The notes beneath the pieces were generated by a model. The model made no database searches and was not told the DNA's origin. It was given only the letters and a program-made list of their open reading frames with translations. A program made the translations under genes and the position numbers. From assembly GCF_033807535.1 (NCBI RefSeq), contig NZ_CP136856.1, positions 261,001-325,000 of the forward strand: 64,000 nucleotides of DNA. The letters are read 5' to 3'. Positions 16,484 through 25,562 of the stretch are shown piece by piece (within the stretch, counting starts at the first letter, position 1; each line of letters starts with the position of its first letter). The DNA comes from Oceanisphaera sp. IT1-181. GTDB lineage: Bacteria; Pseudomonadota; Gammaproteobacteria; Enterobacterales; Aeromonadaceae.

Positions 16484-17545
16484 TTACTGAGGCTTATTCG
16501 GGTGGTTGGGGAAGCTTTCGCTGCCCAAAATTTTACCGTCTACTTCGGTACCGTAATAACTGGTTTTGCCGTGAAACTCTTTACGGGTTTCGGCTACATC
16601 ACCTTTAGTGCGGGGGTCTTGTGGACGGTCGCGCGTGTCCAGATACATGGCTACGTCCCACGCTTGCTGGTCGGTCAGCTTATTAGGTTGGCCTAGAGGC
16701 ATATTGTGCTTAATAAAATCGGCGGCGGTGTTCACGCGCTGCATACCCGCACCCCAGTTATAGGTATCTGGGCCCCATAATGGCGGGAATACATAGCGAT
16801 TATTAACCTGCTGACCTTCGCCGTTTTCACCGTGGCACACGGAACACTCTTGCTCAAATACGGCCTTGCCGCGAGCAATGTCCGGGGCTTGTTCTGGCTC
16901 AGGCGTGGTTGGGTAGGCACGGCCCACTAGTGCCGGCTCTTTGCTGCCACCCTTATCCAAATAGGCTTTCATAAACGGAAAGTCTTCACGCTTACCGCCT
17001 TTGAGCAGGTCTGCATCGCTGGGGACTGCCATATCTTTAGGATCGAAGTCTTCACCGGTGAGCGTGCCTTGTGCCAACCAATAGGCATAGGCAGACAAAT
17101 CGATTAAAGCCTCTGAGCCATAGTCCGGTGAGGTGCCGTTCATGGAGAACATAAAGCAGCCTTGCATCCGCTCTTCAAAGGAGTTGATGCGGTTATTCTT
17201 AGCGCGAAACACTGGGTAGCTCATGTAGGCGGCCCACAGTGGCGCAGAGTTTTCTTTACGCCCTGCATCCGTATGGCAGTTCACGCAGTTAAGGCCGTTG
17301 CCGGTATATTGTGGTGATAAGCTCTGGGTATCCACGAAGTTTTTGTAACCACGTAATACTTTTTCACCAAACTCACCTTCGGGCAACTTATCCCAGCCGG
17401 GGGGGCGGGGATAAGTTTCTGCGGTTTGATTGGGCAGCTGATCTTGCACTGCTAGTTTATTGGCATCGGCTTCTGTAGCTGAAGCTGAACCTGCGCTGAT
17501 CAAGGCTAAGCTGACCAATAGCGACGAATAAGAGAGTTTCAGCAT
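16484..17545 (-). CDS. tsdA: TsdA-like thiosulfate dehydrogenase (dihaem cytochrome c)
   Basis: A 353-residue periplasmic dihaem cytochrome with a signal peptide. It has two haem sites, CVNCH in GNGLNCVNCHTDAGR and CSVCH in ECSVCHGENGEG. TsdA-type features are SAPLWAAYMSYPVFR, GCFMFSMNGTSPDYG (with the Cys that ligates haem 1 in TsdA) and PPLWGPDTYNWGAGMQRVNT. TsdA oxidises two thiosulfates to tetrathionate, or in some species reduces tetrathionate. It follows the TsdB-like gene with a 1-nt stop-start overlap (TAATG). Related dihaem cytochromes have other roles, so the substrate is inferred from motifs. Confidence 0.82.
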   Translation of the reverse strand: MLKLSYSSLLVSLALISAGSASATEADANKLAVQDQLPNQTAETYPRPPGWDKLPEGEFGEKVLRGYKNFVDTQSLSPQYTGNGLNCVNCHTDAGRKENSAPLWAAYMSYPVFRAKNNRINSFEERMQGCFMFSMNGTSPDYGSEALIDLSAYAYWLAQGTLTGEDFDPKDMAVPSDADLLKGGKREDFPFMKAYLDKGGSKEPALVGRAYPTTPEPEQAPDIARGKAVFEQECSVCHGENGEGQQVNNRYVFPPLWGPDTYNWGAGMQRVNTAADFIKHNMPLGQPNKLTDQQAWDVAMYLDTRDRPQDPRTKGDVAETRKEFHGKTSYYGTEVDGKILGSESFPNHPNKPQ

Positions 17546-18159
17546 TATTTAGCCTCCACATTGGCAAAGTATTGGGCAACGGCCGTGATTTCTTCAGCTG
17601 TCAGCTTCTTGGCCATCACACCCATAATGCCGTTTGCATCACCGGCACGCGTACCCTCTTGCCAAGCTTTAAGCTGGCTTTCGATATAATCCGCATGCTG
17701 GCCCGCTAAGTGCGGGAAAGTGTCACCTACCCCCACGCCTTCTGGGCCATGGCAAGCCACACAGCTCGGCAAATCACGCTCCCAGTCGCCTAAATAAGCC
17801 AACTTTTCACCTAAGTCGGTTATTTGTTGTGGACTCTTTTCACCACGAAATGCAGGCTGGGTTGGCTGTGGCAGGGCTAAACTGGCAAACCATTCACTGG
17901 TGGCCTTAATGCCGGCTTCATCCAACATCATGGCCATGGGTTTCATAATGGCGTTTTGACGCTCATCGGTTTGAAAGTGCTTAAGCTGAGCGGCTAAATA
18001 AGCCGCGGGCATACCGGCAATCGAGGGTGCTAAGTTGGGCATACCTAAGCCTGTCGCTTGATGACAAGCGACACAAGCTGCTGCTTGAGGAGGCATATCG
18101 GCTTGTGCCGAAAACGCCGATATTGCCAGAGCACTGGCGAAGAATACGAGTTTTTTCAT
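17545..18159 (-). CDS. tsdB: TsdB-like dihaem cytochrome c (c4 type)
   Basis: A 204-residue periplasmic cytochrome with signal peptide MKKLVFFASALAISAFSAQA. Two c4-like domains each carry CVACH (AAACVACHQATGLG and LPSCVACHGPEGVG), with likely Met ligands in IMKPMA and IMGVMA. In TsdBA systems TsdB is the electron acceptor for TsdA and passes electrons to a terminal oxidase. The gene comes first and its stop overlaps the tsdA start by one base, fitting a two-subunit complex. Confidence 0.82.
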   Translation of the reverse strand: MKKLVFFASALAISAFSAQADMPPQAAACVACHQATGLGMPNLAPSIAGMPAAYLAAQLKHFQTDERQNAIMKPMAMMLDEAGIKATSEWFASLALPQPTQPAFRGEKSPQQITDLGEKLAYLGDWERDLPSCVACHGPEGVGVGDTFPHLAGQHADYIESQLKAWQEGTRAGDANGIMGVMAKKLTAEEITAVAQYFANVEAK

Positions 18160-18302
18160 AATTGTTATCCTGACGTTATGCTTCCAAGCGTATTCTAGGA
18201 TGGTAAGGGGCGGACGATACGTACTTCCCGCATAACCTTAGTAGATCTGAATAACAACATATACCTAGATCACAAGTCAGCAACATTTATGTGACTAGAT
18301 AG

Positions 18303-18791
18303 CTATTGCTCACGCCAGTGCAGCCACAAGCGGGTATCTAGTTCAAATTGATGATAATCAGGCTCCATGTGGCAACAGAGCTGATAAAAAGCTTTGTTGT
18401 GCTCTTTTTCACGAAAATGCGCTAACTCGTGTACCACTATCATGCGCAAAAACTCAGGCGGCGCGCTTTTAAACAGTGCCGCTACCTTGATACTGTTATG
18501 GGCTTTTAGTTTGTTGCCTTGCACTCGGGATTGATAAGTGTGTAGGCCAAGAGCGTGCTTAACTATCTGCAATTTGCTGTCATAACTCACCTGCGACAGC
18601 GGCGAGGATTTGCGCATATATTGATTTTTTAGCTCGGTCACATACTGATACAAGGCTTTATCACTTTGTATTTGATGCAAGTCCGGATACTTTTTTTCCA
18701 GATAAGTACCTAAGCGACCTTGGCTTATCAGTAGTCCTGCTTGGGTTTGGATCTGCTCTGAATAATGAGCGATGTACTTTAAGGTGGTCAC
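18303..18791 (-). CDS. ygjP: YgjP-like M48-type metallopeptidase fold protein (DUF45)
   Basis: A 162-residue cytosolic protein. The zincin motif HELAHFREKEHNKAF (HExxH 121-125, third ligand His131) and the preceding LGLHTYQSRVQGNKLKAHNS fit the YgjP/DUF45 family. E. coli YgjP has been described as a UTP pyrophosphatase, so peptidase activity should not be assumed. It is a stand-alone gene between the tsd operon and a repeat-bearing gap. Confidence 0.85.
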   Translation of the reverse strand: MTTLKYIAHYSEQIQTQAGLLISQGRLGTYLEKKYPDLHQIQSDKALYQYVTELKNQYMRKSSPLSQVSYDSKLQIVKHALGLHTYQSRVQGNKLKAHNSIKVAALFKSAPPEFLRMIVVHELAHFREKEHNKAFYQLCCHMEPDYHQFELDTRLWLHWREQ

Positions 18792-19085
18792 GGGATTAAA
18801 CCTGCAAGGGGTGAAGAGTGAATGGTAAAGAGTGAAGGGTAAAGAGTGAAGAGGACGGGCTGGACACTAAGCCGTCAGGTGGCGAGCTCTTACCATAAAT
18901 ATCTTGTTTACGTGGGACAAGAGCCGAAAAGCCTAGATGGGTAAGAGCTCGCTCTAGATGCACTTGTGCTTAGCCTTTACTCATAAAAGCTCCTTTTAGA
19001 TTTTATCTCTATTTTTCCGAGTTCTTCCGTGGGTTTCGTTGCTAATAGGTCTAAGTCTTGGTTTTTATCTCGTCCGCTTCACGCT
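18792..19085. repeat. Gap with GTGAA/TTCAC-rich degenerate repeats
   Basis: Positions 18808-18856 consist of near-tandem 7- to 14-bp units of the type GGTAAAGAGTGAA and GGTGAAGAGTGAA. The same motif in reverse orientation reappears at 19076-19097, across the end of the OMF gene. Comparable stretches are at 7903-7985 and 46346-46376. The remainder (18857-19075) shows nothing coding. Confidence 0.7.
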
Positions 19086-20528
19086 TTACTCCTCACCCTG
19101 TGCGTCGTTTTCCCACCCGCCACCGAGCGCCTTGATCAGATCGAGCGTGGCGCTAAATTGACTTTGCCGCAAGTTAACCAGTTGCTCGTCGGCGCTAAAC
19201 AGGGTGCGCTGGGCATCCAGTAATAACAAGAGCTCGTCGGCACCGGCGCGATAGCGGATATCGGTAAGATCTAAGGTGTGCTGGGCATCGTCCACGATAC
19301 GCTGTTGTTGTGCGATTTGTGCTTGGCTAAGCGCCAAGTTGCCCAAGGCATCTTCGGTTTCTTTTAGCGCCTGCAGTATGGCTTTTTGATAATTGAGCAC
19401 TAACTCTCGTTGGCGCGCTTCGCTGATTTTAACCTGACTACGCAGTCGACCGCCATCAAACAGGATTTGGCTTAAGCTGGCACCTAACCCCAAGGTATTA
19501 ACGGGGTTGGCCAGTGACAATAAGGCCTGACTGGCTAAACCACCACTGCCGGTGAGTTGTACTGAGGGTAGCAGGGCGGCGCGGGCGGCACTGACATTGG
19601 CATCAGCGGCTTGCAGTTGCGCTTCGGCAGCGGCTAAGTCTGGACGGCGAGTGAGCAATTCACTGGGCAGGCCCGGCGCGAGGCGTGGCAGCGCCAACTC
19701 GGCCAGCGGCTGTGATGCCAAATGATAATCTTGGGGTGCACGACCCAGCAGTATGGCCAGTGCCGATTCGGTTTGGCGGCGTTGTTCACGCAGCGGCAGC
19801 AAGTTGGCCTCTTGGCTGGTAACGGCGCCGCGTTGACGATAAAAATCACTCAAAGTGGCGGCGCCATACTTATATTTGGCTTCGACGATGGCGAAGTTGC
19901 TTTGGGCGGTGGCCAAGTTTTTTTCATTGATGCGAATTCGCTCATCCAGTGTCAGCAGTTGTACCCAAGCATTGGCGACACCCGTGGTCAGCATAAGTTG
20001 GGCACTGGCTAAGTCATATTGGCTAATGGCGAAACCGGCCGTCGTGGCTTGGCGCTGGGCGTTCAGCTTACCCCATAAATCCAGCTCATAGCTGATGCCC
20101 AGATTGGCGGAGGTGCCTTCGCTAGAACCATTTTTCTGCCAACTTTTATTGCTACCCGCGCCCAGATTTAAACTCGGAAACAAAGAAGCATTCGCGCCTT
20201 GCACTTGTGCTTCGGCTTGCATAATTCGCTCGGCGGCAATCAGCACATCTGGGTTGGCGCTAAGGGCTGTGGTGATCAAATCAGTTAAGACAGGAGAATT
20301 AAAATCCAGCCACCAAGCTTGATGCAGTGCTTGGTTTTGGTTGGATGTAGGCGTGGATGTGCTCCACTGGCTGGCCATTTTGTAGACGATGTCAGGACGG
20401 TCGCTGGTGTCAGTGCTGGCACAGCCAGCCAACAGCAGCGCACAAAACAGCGGTGATAAAGCCCAAGATGAATGACGTGATAAATGAGGCATTAAACGAG
20501 ACCTTAAATGAGACCTTAAATTAGGCAT
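19086..20528 (-). CDS. NodT/OprM-family outer-membrane efflux lipoprotein
   Basis: A 480-residue outer-membrane factor with lipobox LLAGC (Cys36) after an Arg/His-rich N-terminus. The two OEP domains are seen in LITTALSANPDVLIAAERI and LGRAPQDYHLASQPLAELAL, LLTRRPDLAAAEAQLQAADANV and AGADELLLLLDAQRTLF. It would form the trimeric outer-membrane exit duct for MacAB, 14 bp upstream in the same operon. The start is ATG 20528 with GGAG 6 nt before it. A second ATG at 20492 arises from a partial duplication of the start region. Confidence 0.93.
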   Translation of the reverse strand: MPNLRSHLRSRLMPHLSRHSSWALSPLFCALLLAGCASTDTSDRPDIVYKMASQWSTSTPTSNQNQALHQAWWLDFNSPVLTDLITTALSANPDVLIAAERIMQAEAQVQGANASLFPSLNLGAGSNKSWQKNGSSEGTSANLGISYELDLWGKLNAQRQATTAGFAISQYDLASAQLMLTTGVANAWVQLLTLDERIRINEKNLATAQSNFAIVEAKYKYGAATLSDFYRQRGAVTSQEANLLPLREQRRQTESALAILLGRAPQDYHLASQPLAELALPRLAPGLPSELLTRRPDLAAAEAQLQAADANVSAARAALLPSVQLTGSGGLASQALLSLANPVNTLGLGASLSQILFDGGRLRSQVKISEARQRELVLNYQKAILQALKETEDALGNLALSQAQIAQQQRIVDDAQHTLDLTDIRYRAGADELLLLLDAQRTLFSADEQLVNLRQSQFSATLDLIKALGGGWENDAQGEE

Positions 20529-20542
20529 GGTAACTCCGAAGC

Positions 20543-22471
20543 TTATTCTGAAGAGAGCGCAACCACAGGATCTAGCTGCGCGGCTTTGCGTGCCGGCAGC
20601 CAGCCAAAGACTAAGCCGGTAGCAAAGGCGCAGCCAAAGGCGAGCAATACCGGTGCGAGTGAAAAATAAACCGGAATACCCACGGCGCCTAAGATGGCGG
20701 TAGCCGCCAAGCCCAAGGCCACGCCGATGGCGCCGCCCAAGGCTGAGACCACTAAGGCTTCTATTAAAAACTGCTGCAAGATATGCCGCGTGTGGGCGCC
20801 GGTCGCCATGCGAATGCCGATTTCTCGGGTTCGCTCGCTGACGCTGACCAACATGATATTCATCACACCAATGCCGCCTACCAATAGCGAAATAGCGGCA
20901 ATGGATCCCAACAGCCAGGTAAATGTCTGAGTGGTGGCCGAGACGGTATCTATGATGGAAGACATGTTGCGGATTTGAAAATCTTCCCCGCCGTGGCGCG
21001 CCACCAGCAGCCGGTTAATATCGGCCTCGGTGTCATTGATGTGCGCAACGTCGCTCACCGAGACGGTAATGCTGCGTAAAAACTGCTGGCCAAATAACCT
21101 CAAGCCACCTGTGGTGTAAGGCACAAACACCACATCGTCTTGGTCTTGGCCCCACGGCGAGGCGCCTTTGGCGCTCATCACGCCGATCACCTGAAACAGG
21201 TTGGTGTTTACCGTTACATATTTCCCCAACGGATCCTGATTGGGGAATAATGCCTCGGCGACGGATTTACCGATCACGGCGACGGTGGCGTAACTTTGCT
21301 CATCAGCTTCACTAAAGAAGGTGCCTTCTGTGAGCGGCCACAGGCGAGCACGGGGAAAATCCGCCGAGGTGCCGTTAATTTCTGGGCTGTGATCCAGATT
21401 GCCGTAACGCAGGGTTGCGGTGCCACCAATTTCTGGCACGACCGCATCGACGTTTGGCAGCTCTTTGATGGCCTCCATATCGGCGGCCACTAAGGTGGAG
21501 GTGGTGCGCCGGCCAAACTGATTGGGCGCACCGGGGTGCACCGATAATAAATTACTGCCCATGGCGCTGATGCTTTGCACTATTTCTTGCTGGGAGCCGT
21601 TACCGATTGCCAGCATAGTAATAACCGAGGCCACGCCGATCACTATGCCAAGCAGGGTGAGGGCGGCGCGAAACAGATTACTGCTCAGCGCTCCGAGTGC
21701 GGTGCGTACCGCTTCAAATAATTCTGCCGCCAGCGAGCTGTGACCGTGGGGTTTAGCCGGTAGCTCAGGCACGGCAGCTTGAGCGCTAGGGCCGGGGTCT
21801 GCCACAATCAGACCGTCGCTGATCTCGATGCGTCTGTCCGCAAGGGCTGCGACTTTGGGATCGTGAGTAATTAAAATCACCGTATGGCCAGAGCGCGCTA
21901 AGTTGGTGAGTAGCACCATTACATCTTTGCCGCTTTGGCTATCGAGCGCACCCGTGGGTTCATCCGCTAGGATAATCTCGCCGCCGTTCATTAAGGCGCG
22001 TGCAATCGATACTCGCTGCTGTTGACCGCCGGAGAGTTGATTGGGTTTATTCTCTAAACGTTCGGCTAGGCCTAAGGTGGTAAGTAATTGCTCGGCCTTA
22101 AGCTGGCGCTCAGCCCGAGACAAGCCCGAATACACGGCCGGTACCGCCACGTTGTCCCGTGCACTCACGCCGGCCAGCAAATGATAGCTTTGAAACACGA
22201 AACCGAAGGTATCGCGGCGCAGCTCGGCGAGTTGGTCACGACTCAGGCTGGCCACATCTCGGCCCAGCAGGCGGTACTCACCGCTAGTGGGTTTATCCAA
22301 GCAGCCCAAAATATTCATTAAGGTCGACTTGCCGGAGCCTGAGCTGCCCATGATGGCCACAAACTCACCGCGATTAATGGTGACATCTACGCCTTTAAGC
22401 ACGGTCGTCATCAGCTCACCGCTGCCATAGGCTTTGGTGATGCCCTTTAGCTGGATTAAGGGCGTTCTCAT
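20543..22471 (-). CDS. macB: MacB-type ABC exporter (ATPase-permease fusion)
   Basis: A 642-residue protein. The N-terminal nucleotide-binding domain has Walker A GSSGSGKST, signature LSGGQQQRVSIARAL and Walker B IILADEPTGALDS. A linker is followed by a TM helix (about 270), a large periplasmic domain and three C-terminal TM helices (SLLVGGIGVMNIMLVSVSERTREIGIR is the FtsX-like region). This is the MacB topology and length. MacB drives mechanotransmission of macrolides, peptides or siderophores from the periplasm through MacA and an outer-membrane channel. It overlaps macA by 4 bp. Confidence 0.95.
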   Translation of the reverse strand: MRTPLIQLKGITKAYGSGELMTTVLKGVDVTINRGEFVAIMGSSGSGKSTLMNILGCLDKPTSGEYRLLGRDVASLSRDQLAELRRDTFGFVFQSYHLLAGVSARDNVAVPAVYSGLSRAERQLKAEQLLTTLGLAERLENKPNQLSGGQQQRVSIARALMNGGEIILADEPTGALDSQSGKDVMVLLTNLARSGHTVILITHDPKVAALADRRIEISDGLIVADPGPSAQAAVPELPAKPHGHSSLAAELFEAVRTALGALSSNLFRAALTLLGIVIGVASVITMLAIGNGSQQEIVQSISAMGSNLLSVHPGAPNQFGRRTTSTLVAADMEAIKELPNVDAVVPEIGGTATLRYGNLDHSPEINGTSADFPRARLWPLTEGTFFSEADEQSYATVAVIGKSVAEALFPNQDPLGKYVTVNTNLFQVIGVMSAKGASPWGQDQDDVVFVPYTTGGLRLFGQQFLRSITVSVSDVAHINDTEADINRLLVARHGGEDFQIRNMSSIIDTVSATTQTFTWLLGSIAAISLLVGGIGVMNIMLVSVSERTREIGIRMATGAHTRHILQQFLIEALVVSALGGAIGVALGLAATAILGAVGIPVYFSLAPVLLAFGCAFATGLVFGWLPARKAAQLDPVVALSSE

Positions 22472-23619
22472 ATGCGCATCCTTGCGCCCGTTCTGGCGGG
22501 GGAGTTATTTTTGTTACTGCTTGCAGCTTGGATCTGCACTTGCTCACCTATGGCGAGACCTTCGGTAATAGCCGCATGAATTCGATTACTGACGCCCACC
22601 TGCACGTTGCGAATTTCTGGCTGGCCCTTGGCATTCACCACAGTCACTTGGGCCTTAGTGCGATCAGATGGGTCAGAAAAAGCCAGTGCCGACATGGGCA
22701 CTAATAACGCATCTTTAGCTTCTGTCAGCACGAAGAATACTTGGGTGGTCATTTGTGACATCAAGGCGCCATCGGGATTGTCGATATCGAACAAGGCGTT
22801 ATAGAGCACCACATTATTTTCGATAACGGGGGTGGGCTCAATCTTGCGCAGTGTACTGTACCAGCGCTTTCTTGAGTCGCCGAGGGTAGTGAAATATACC
22901 TTCATGCCGGGGGTTAGTTTGCTTACATCGGCCTCTGACACTTTGGCTGCCACCGTCATCACCGCTAAATCGGCGATGCGCATTAGCACCGGCGACTGCT
23001 GACTGGCGTTTAAGGTTTGGCCTTGGCGAGCATCGATTTGCACCACTGTGCCGGCCATGGGCGCCACTACTTTGGCATAGCTGAGGTTGGCTTCATCGGC
23101 GCGCAAGCTGGACTCAGTTTGCGCAATTTGTGCGGTGAGCGCTTCTACCTGTGCTTGTGCCGAACGTAGCCCAGCTTCGGCACTTTGCACGCTTTCTTTA
23201 GCGGTGGCGTTGGCGGCCAACAAATTACGTTGGCGAGTATGCTGTAGTTGCGCCAAAGTCAGCTGGGCTTCGCGGTCTTTAAGCTGTGCCTTTTGGGCAC
23301 GCAATTGGGCACGGCTGGCGTCCACTTGGGCCACGTATACGGTGGGGTCTATCTCGGCCAGCAAGCTGTCTTGCTCAACCTTATCACCTACTTCTACGGC
23401 GATGACTTTTAACTGGCCCGATACCTGAGCGCCCACGTCTACGTAACCGCTGGGCTGCAAGGTGCCGGTAGCGGTCACTTGATCTAATAAATCGCCTTTT
23501 TCTACGGTTATAGTTAAGGGGGGCGCTTTAGGTTTGCCTAACCAATCGCTGCCAAAATAGGCGTATAAGCCGAGCACTAAGAGCGCTAAAACCAAGCCTG
23601 AGATAAGTATTTTTTTCAT
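22468..23619 (-). CDS. macA: MacA-type periplasmic adaptor
   Basis: A 383-residue membrane-fusion protein anchored by an N-terminal TM helix (ILISGLVLALLVLGLYAYF). The lipoyl domain (VDVGAQVSGQLKVIAVEVGDKV), alpha-hairpin (AQLKDREAQLTLAQLQHTRQR), lipoyl return (VVAPMAGTVVQIDARQGQTL) and beta-barrel (VYFTTLGDSRKRW) follow the E. coli MacA order. I prefer ATG 23619 over 23640: homology begins there and GGGATC lies upstream. It is the first gene of the macA-macB-OMF operon. Confidence 0.94.
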   Translation of the reverse strand: MKKILISGLVLALLVLGLYAYFGSDWLGKPKAPPLTITVEKGDLLDQVTATGTLQPSGYVDVGAQVSGQLKVIAVEVGDKVEQDSLLAEIDPTVYVAQVDASRAQLRAQKAQLKDREAQLTLAQLQHTRQRNLLAANATAKESVQSAEAGLRSAQAQVEALTAQIAQTESSLRADEANLSYAKVVAPMAGTVVQIDARQGQTLNASQQSPVLMRIADLAVMTVAAKVSEADVSKLTPGMKVYFTTLGDSRKRWYSTLRKIEPTPVIENNVVLYNALFDIDNPDGALMSQMTTQVFFVLTEAKDALLVPMSALAFSDPSDRTKAQVTVVNAKGQPEIRNVQVGVSNRIHAAITEGLAIGEQVQIQAASSNKNNSPARTGARMRI

Positions 23620-23856
23620 TTTTAGATCCCAAATCAACATTAGGCAGTATGACCAAACAGGGCGGTGCCAGCGCCGCGCACAGCTGAGTATTGTAGAAGC
23701 TGCTATTCAAACAGCTAATTGTCACTCAAGTGTGTCAAGAGGTTACTTAAAGGTGGGTAAGAGTAAATAATGAGGAGGGAGATTATTACAGAGAGCTAAA
23801 AGCAAAAATGAGCGCCGGTTCAAGAGCGCTCATTTTATAAACAACCAATAGAAAAG

Positions 23857-24765
23857 CTAGGCCAGACTAAGTAACTGCTGCTGAGATTGTGCTTGCGCCG
23901 CCTTGCCGTAAACGCCAGCAATCACCTGATTTCTTTGCTCCATCTGGCCATTGGCATCTTTGGCAGTTGGGGTGTCAGTAGCAATGTCCGATGGTGATTT
24001 AGTCGCAGGCGCTGCAGCGGCTGAGGTATCTGTGGTTGATATAACGGATGCCGTTTCGGAGGTATCGCTACTCTTATCAGCCGCCAATTTATCTTCAGCA
24101 GCACTTGGCTCATTCGCTTGCATTAATTCGGCGGTGGCTTGCGCGATATGGGCATCGGCGCGGGCGGCGGCATTCTTATCGGCGCTGGACGGCTGGGCGG
24201 GCGCTAATGCGGCGGCTTTAACTTGGCGCATCTTTTCTATGGTGGCATTCGGATCGCCGGCAACGGGTGACAAATTTACCGACACTGAGCCTTCCACTAC
24301 ATACTGTTTACCATCGGGGCCGGTTTCATAGTCGTAACTGGGCGTGCCCGTATGTTGGCCGCCTACGCTGGCGTGCTGTTGTTCGTGGGTTCGTACTTCT
24401 TGATCTCGCCGCTGCAAGCTCAGCAATTCTTCTTGTTGCTCTATCGTTAGCTCTTTACCAGCCACATTTTTAGTGGCAGCGTCAGCTGAGGCTTTTGCAG
24501 TGTCATTCTTGGCATCGTCAGGGGCGGCTTCATCCGGTTTGCTGGTCTCGCTGGCAACGGGCACTCGTCCTTGACGAGTATAAAGCTCAGGTTGCGGCTC
24601 TTGCTTAGCGCCACCAAAGTCTTGAGATTGAGCTGCATTAGCATTAGTGGACGGCGCTATCGCTGGTTGCTGTTGCTGGTCTTGCTGAATACGCTCGGCC
24701 GCTTGTGGCGGTATAAAAGCAATACTGGATTGGGCGGCGTGCAGTGCTGAATTAGGTATTTGCAT
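23857..24765 (-). CDS. SprA-related putative metalloprotease
   Basis: A 302-residue protein. The long N-terminal 100 residues are Ala/Gln/Pro-rich and disordered. The conserved core is LSLQRRDQEVRTHEQQHASVG (HExxH-like HEQQH at 127-131), then TGTPSYDYETGPDGKQYVVEG, the mark of the SprA-related family of putative metalloproteases. The C-terminus is again low complexity. ATG 24765 is chosen over TTG 24783; it lies 1 nt after the stop of the upstream flagellar-like gene, so the pair is co-translated. The target is unknown; a role in cutting a flagellar or surface protein is a guess from the neighbour. Confidence 0.82.
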   Translation of the reverse strand: MQIPNSALHAAQSSIAFIPPQAAERIQQDQQQQPAIAPSTNANAAQSQDFGGAKQEPQPELYTRQGRVPVASETSKPDEAAPDDAKNDTAKASADAATKNVAGKELTIEQQEELLSLQRRDQEVRTHEQQHASVGGQHTGTPSYDYETGPDGKQYVVEGSVSVNLSPVAGDPNATIEKMRQVKAAALAPAQPSSADKNAAARADAHIAQATAELMQANEPSAAEDKLAADKSSDTSETASVISTTDTSAAAAPATKSPSDIATDTPTAKDANGQMEQRNQVIAGVYGKAAQAQSQQQLLSLA

Positions 24766-24766
24766 A

Positions 24767-25054
24767 TTACACCCGAATATCAATAAGCGTGCCTAGCATC
24801 TCATCTGCAGTTTTAATGCTTTTTACATTGGCACCTGCGTGTAGCTCGGCGGCTTTGAGTTGAATAAGGCTGTCGGTTACAGTTTTTTTACTGGCATCCA
24901 CAAACTGATCCGGATTAACCGTGGAGCGAGTCGAAGATTCATTGGTGAGGGAATTAATGTTAGCTCGGCTGATATTAAGAGAAGCATCGGTCACGCTGTC
25001 AGCCGCGCGCTGAAAGCCTTGGATACCGTTCGAAAATGGCGATTGAATATTCAT
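24767..25054 (-). CDS. Mini flagellar rod/hook-like protein
   Basis: A 95-residue protein whose two ends match the conserved ends of flagellar axial proteins. The N-terminal segment (SNGIQGFQRAADSVTDASLNI) is like the heptad helix of rod/hook proteins. The C-terminal HAGANVKSIKTADEMLGTLI is like the 'ANAKVIxTADEMLGTL' end of FlgE/FlgG. The whole middle domain is absent. No other flagellar gene is in the window. SD AAGGGA lies 5 nt before the ATG. It is coupled to the SprA-type metalloprotease. Function is unknown. Confidence 0.75.
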   Translation of the reverse strand: MNIQSPFSNGIQGFQRAADSVTDASLNISRANINSLTNESSTRSTVNPDQFVDASKKTVTDSLIQLKAAELHAGANVKSIKTADEMLGTLIDIRV

Positions 25055-25219
25055 ACGTGTCCCTTAATCAACACCTGAGTCATGGCCAATTATTGACCAC
25101 AATGGACACAATTGGAAGCCATACTCTCCTTGTTGTCCGCAACTCTCTTCTTGTGGTCCACGACCAAGGAATAACACTAAAGCTGAGCAGCCAAATACTC
25201 GATGCTCTGTTATGGCCAT

Positions 25220-25562
25220 TTATAGTTCGGTTCTTAACGCCTTGGCCAGTTGTCGAGCACTGGTAAAGGTGCTTCTACGCGCCCACCTAAGCCATGCCAA
25301 AACGCGCAATTTAGGCACGGTTTGCCATAACCTCACCATGGCATCTACACCCGTATGTAACTGGTCTTGTTTATCCAAGAGGTGCAGCTTTTTCAGACAC
25401 TGAGCCTGAGTGAATCCCGCCGCTAACAGCAAGGGTTCGTGTTGCCAAATATCTAACACAAATATCTAACCAGAGTACTGAATGGGCACCCGCATGGCGG
25501 CGCTAAAGGGCAATCTCTCGATCACATAAACCACAACGACCGTCATAAAATACGCCGAGCAT
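25220..25562 (-). pseudogene. DUF393 (DCC-family thiol-disulfide oxidoreductase-like) pseudogene
   Basis: The reading frame starts at ATG 25562-25560 after AGAGAGAGAAG and gives MLGVFYDGRCGLCDREIAL, the DxxCxxC motif of DUF393. It then meets a TAG at codon 20 (25505-25503). Further on, a 13-bp tandem duplication (25446-25470) shifts the frame. Beyond it the frame continues normally through AGFTQAQCLKKLHLLDK and LHTGVDAMVRLWQTVPKLR to 25220. Removing the 13 bp restores a 110-codon gene with only the nonsense codon. Two independent lesions make a sequencing error less likely. Confidence 0.88.
25446..25470. repeat. 13-bp tandem duplication inside the DUF393 gene
   Basis: CAAATATCTAACA at 25446-25458 is repeated at 25459-25470 (the last base differs). 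The extra 13 bp break the reading frame of the DUF393 gene. Confidence 0.9.

Noticed and set aside
25220..25459. Separate short gene of 79 residues
   Set aside because: It is the 3' part of the broken DUF393 gene: its apparent GTG start is created by the 13-bp duplication.
25503..25505. Recoded or readthrough TAG in the DUF393 gene
   Set aside because: The frame is also broken further on by a duplication, so readthrough could not rescue the protein.
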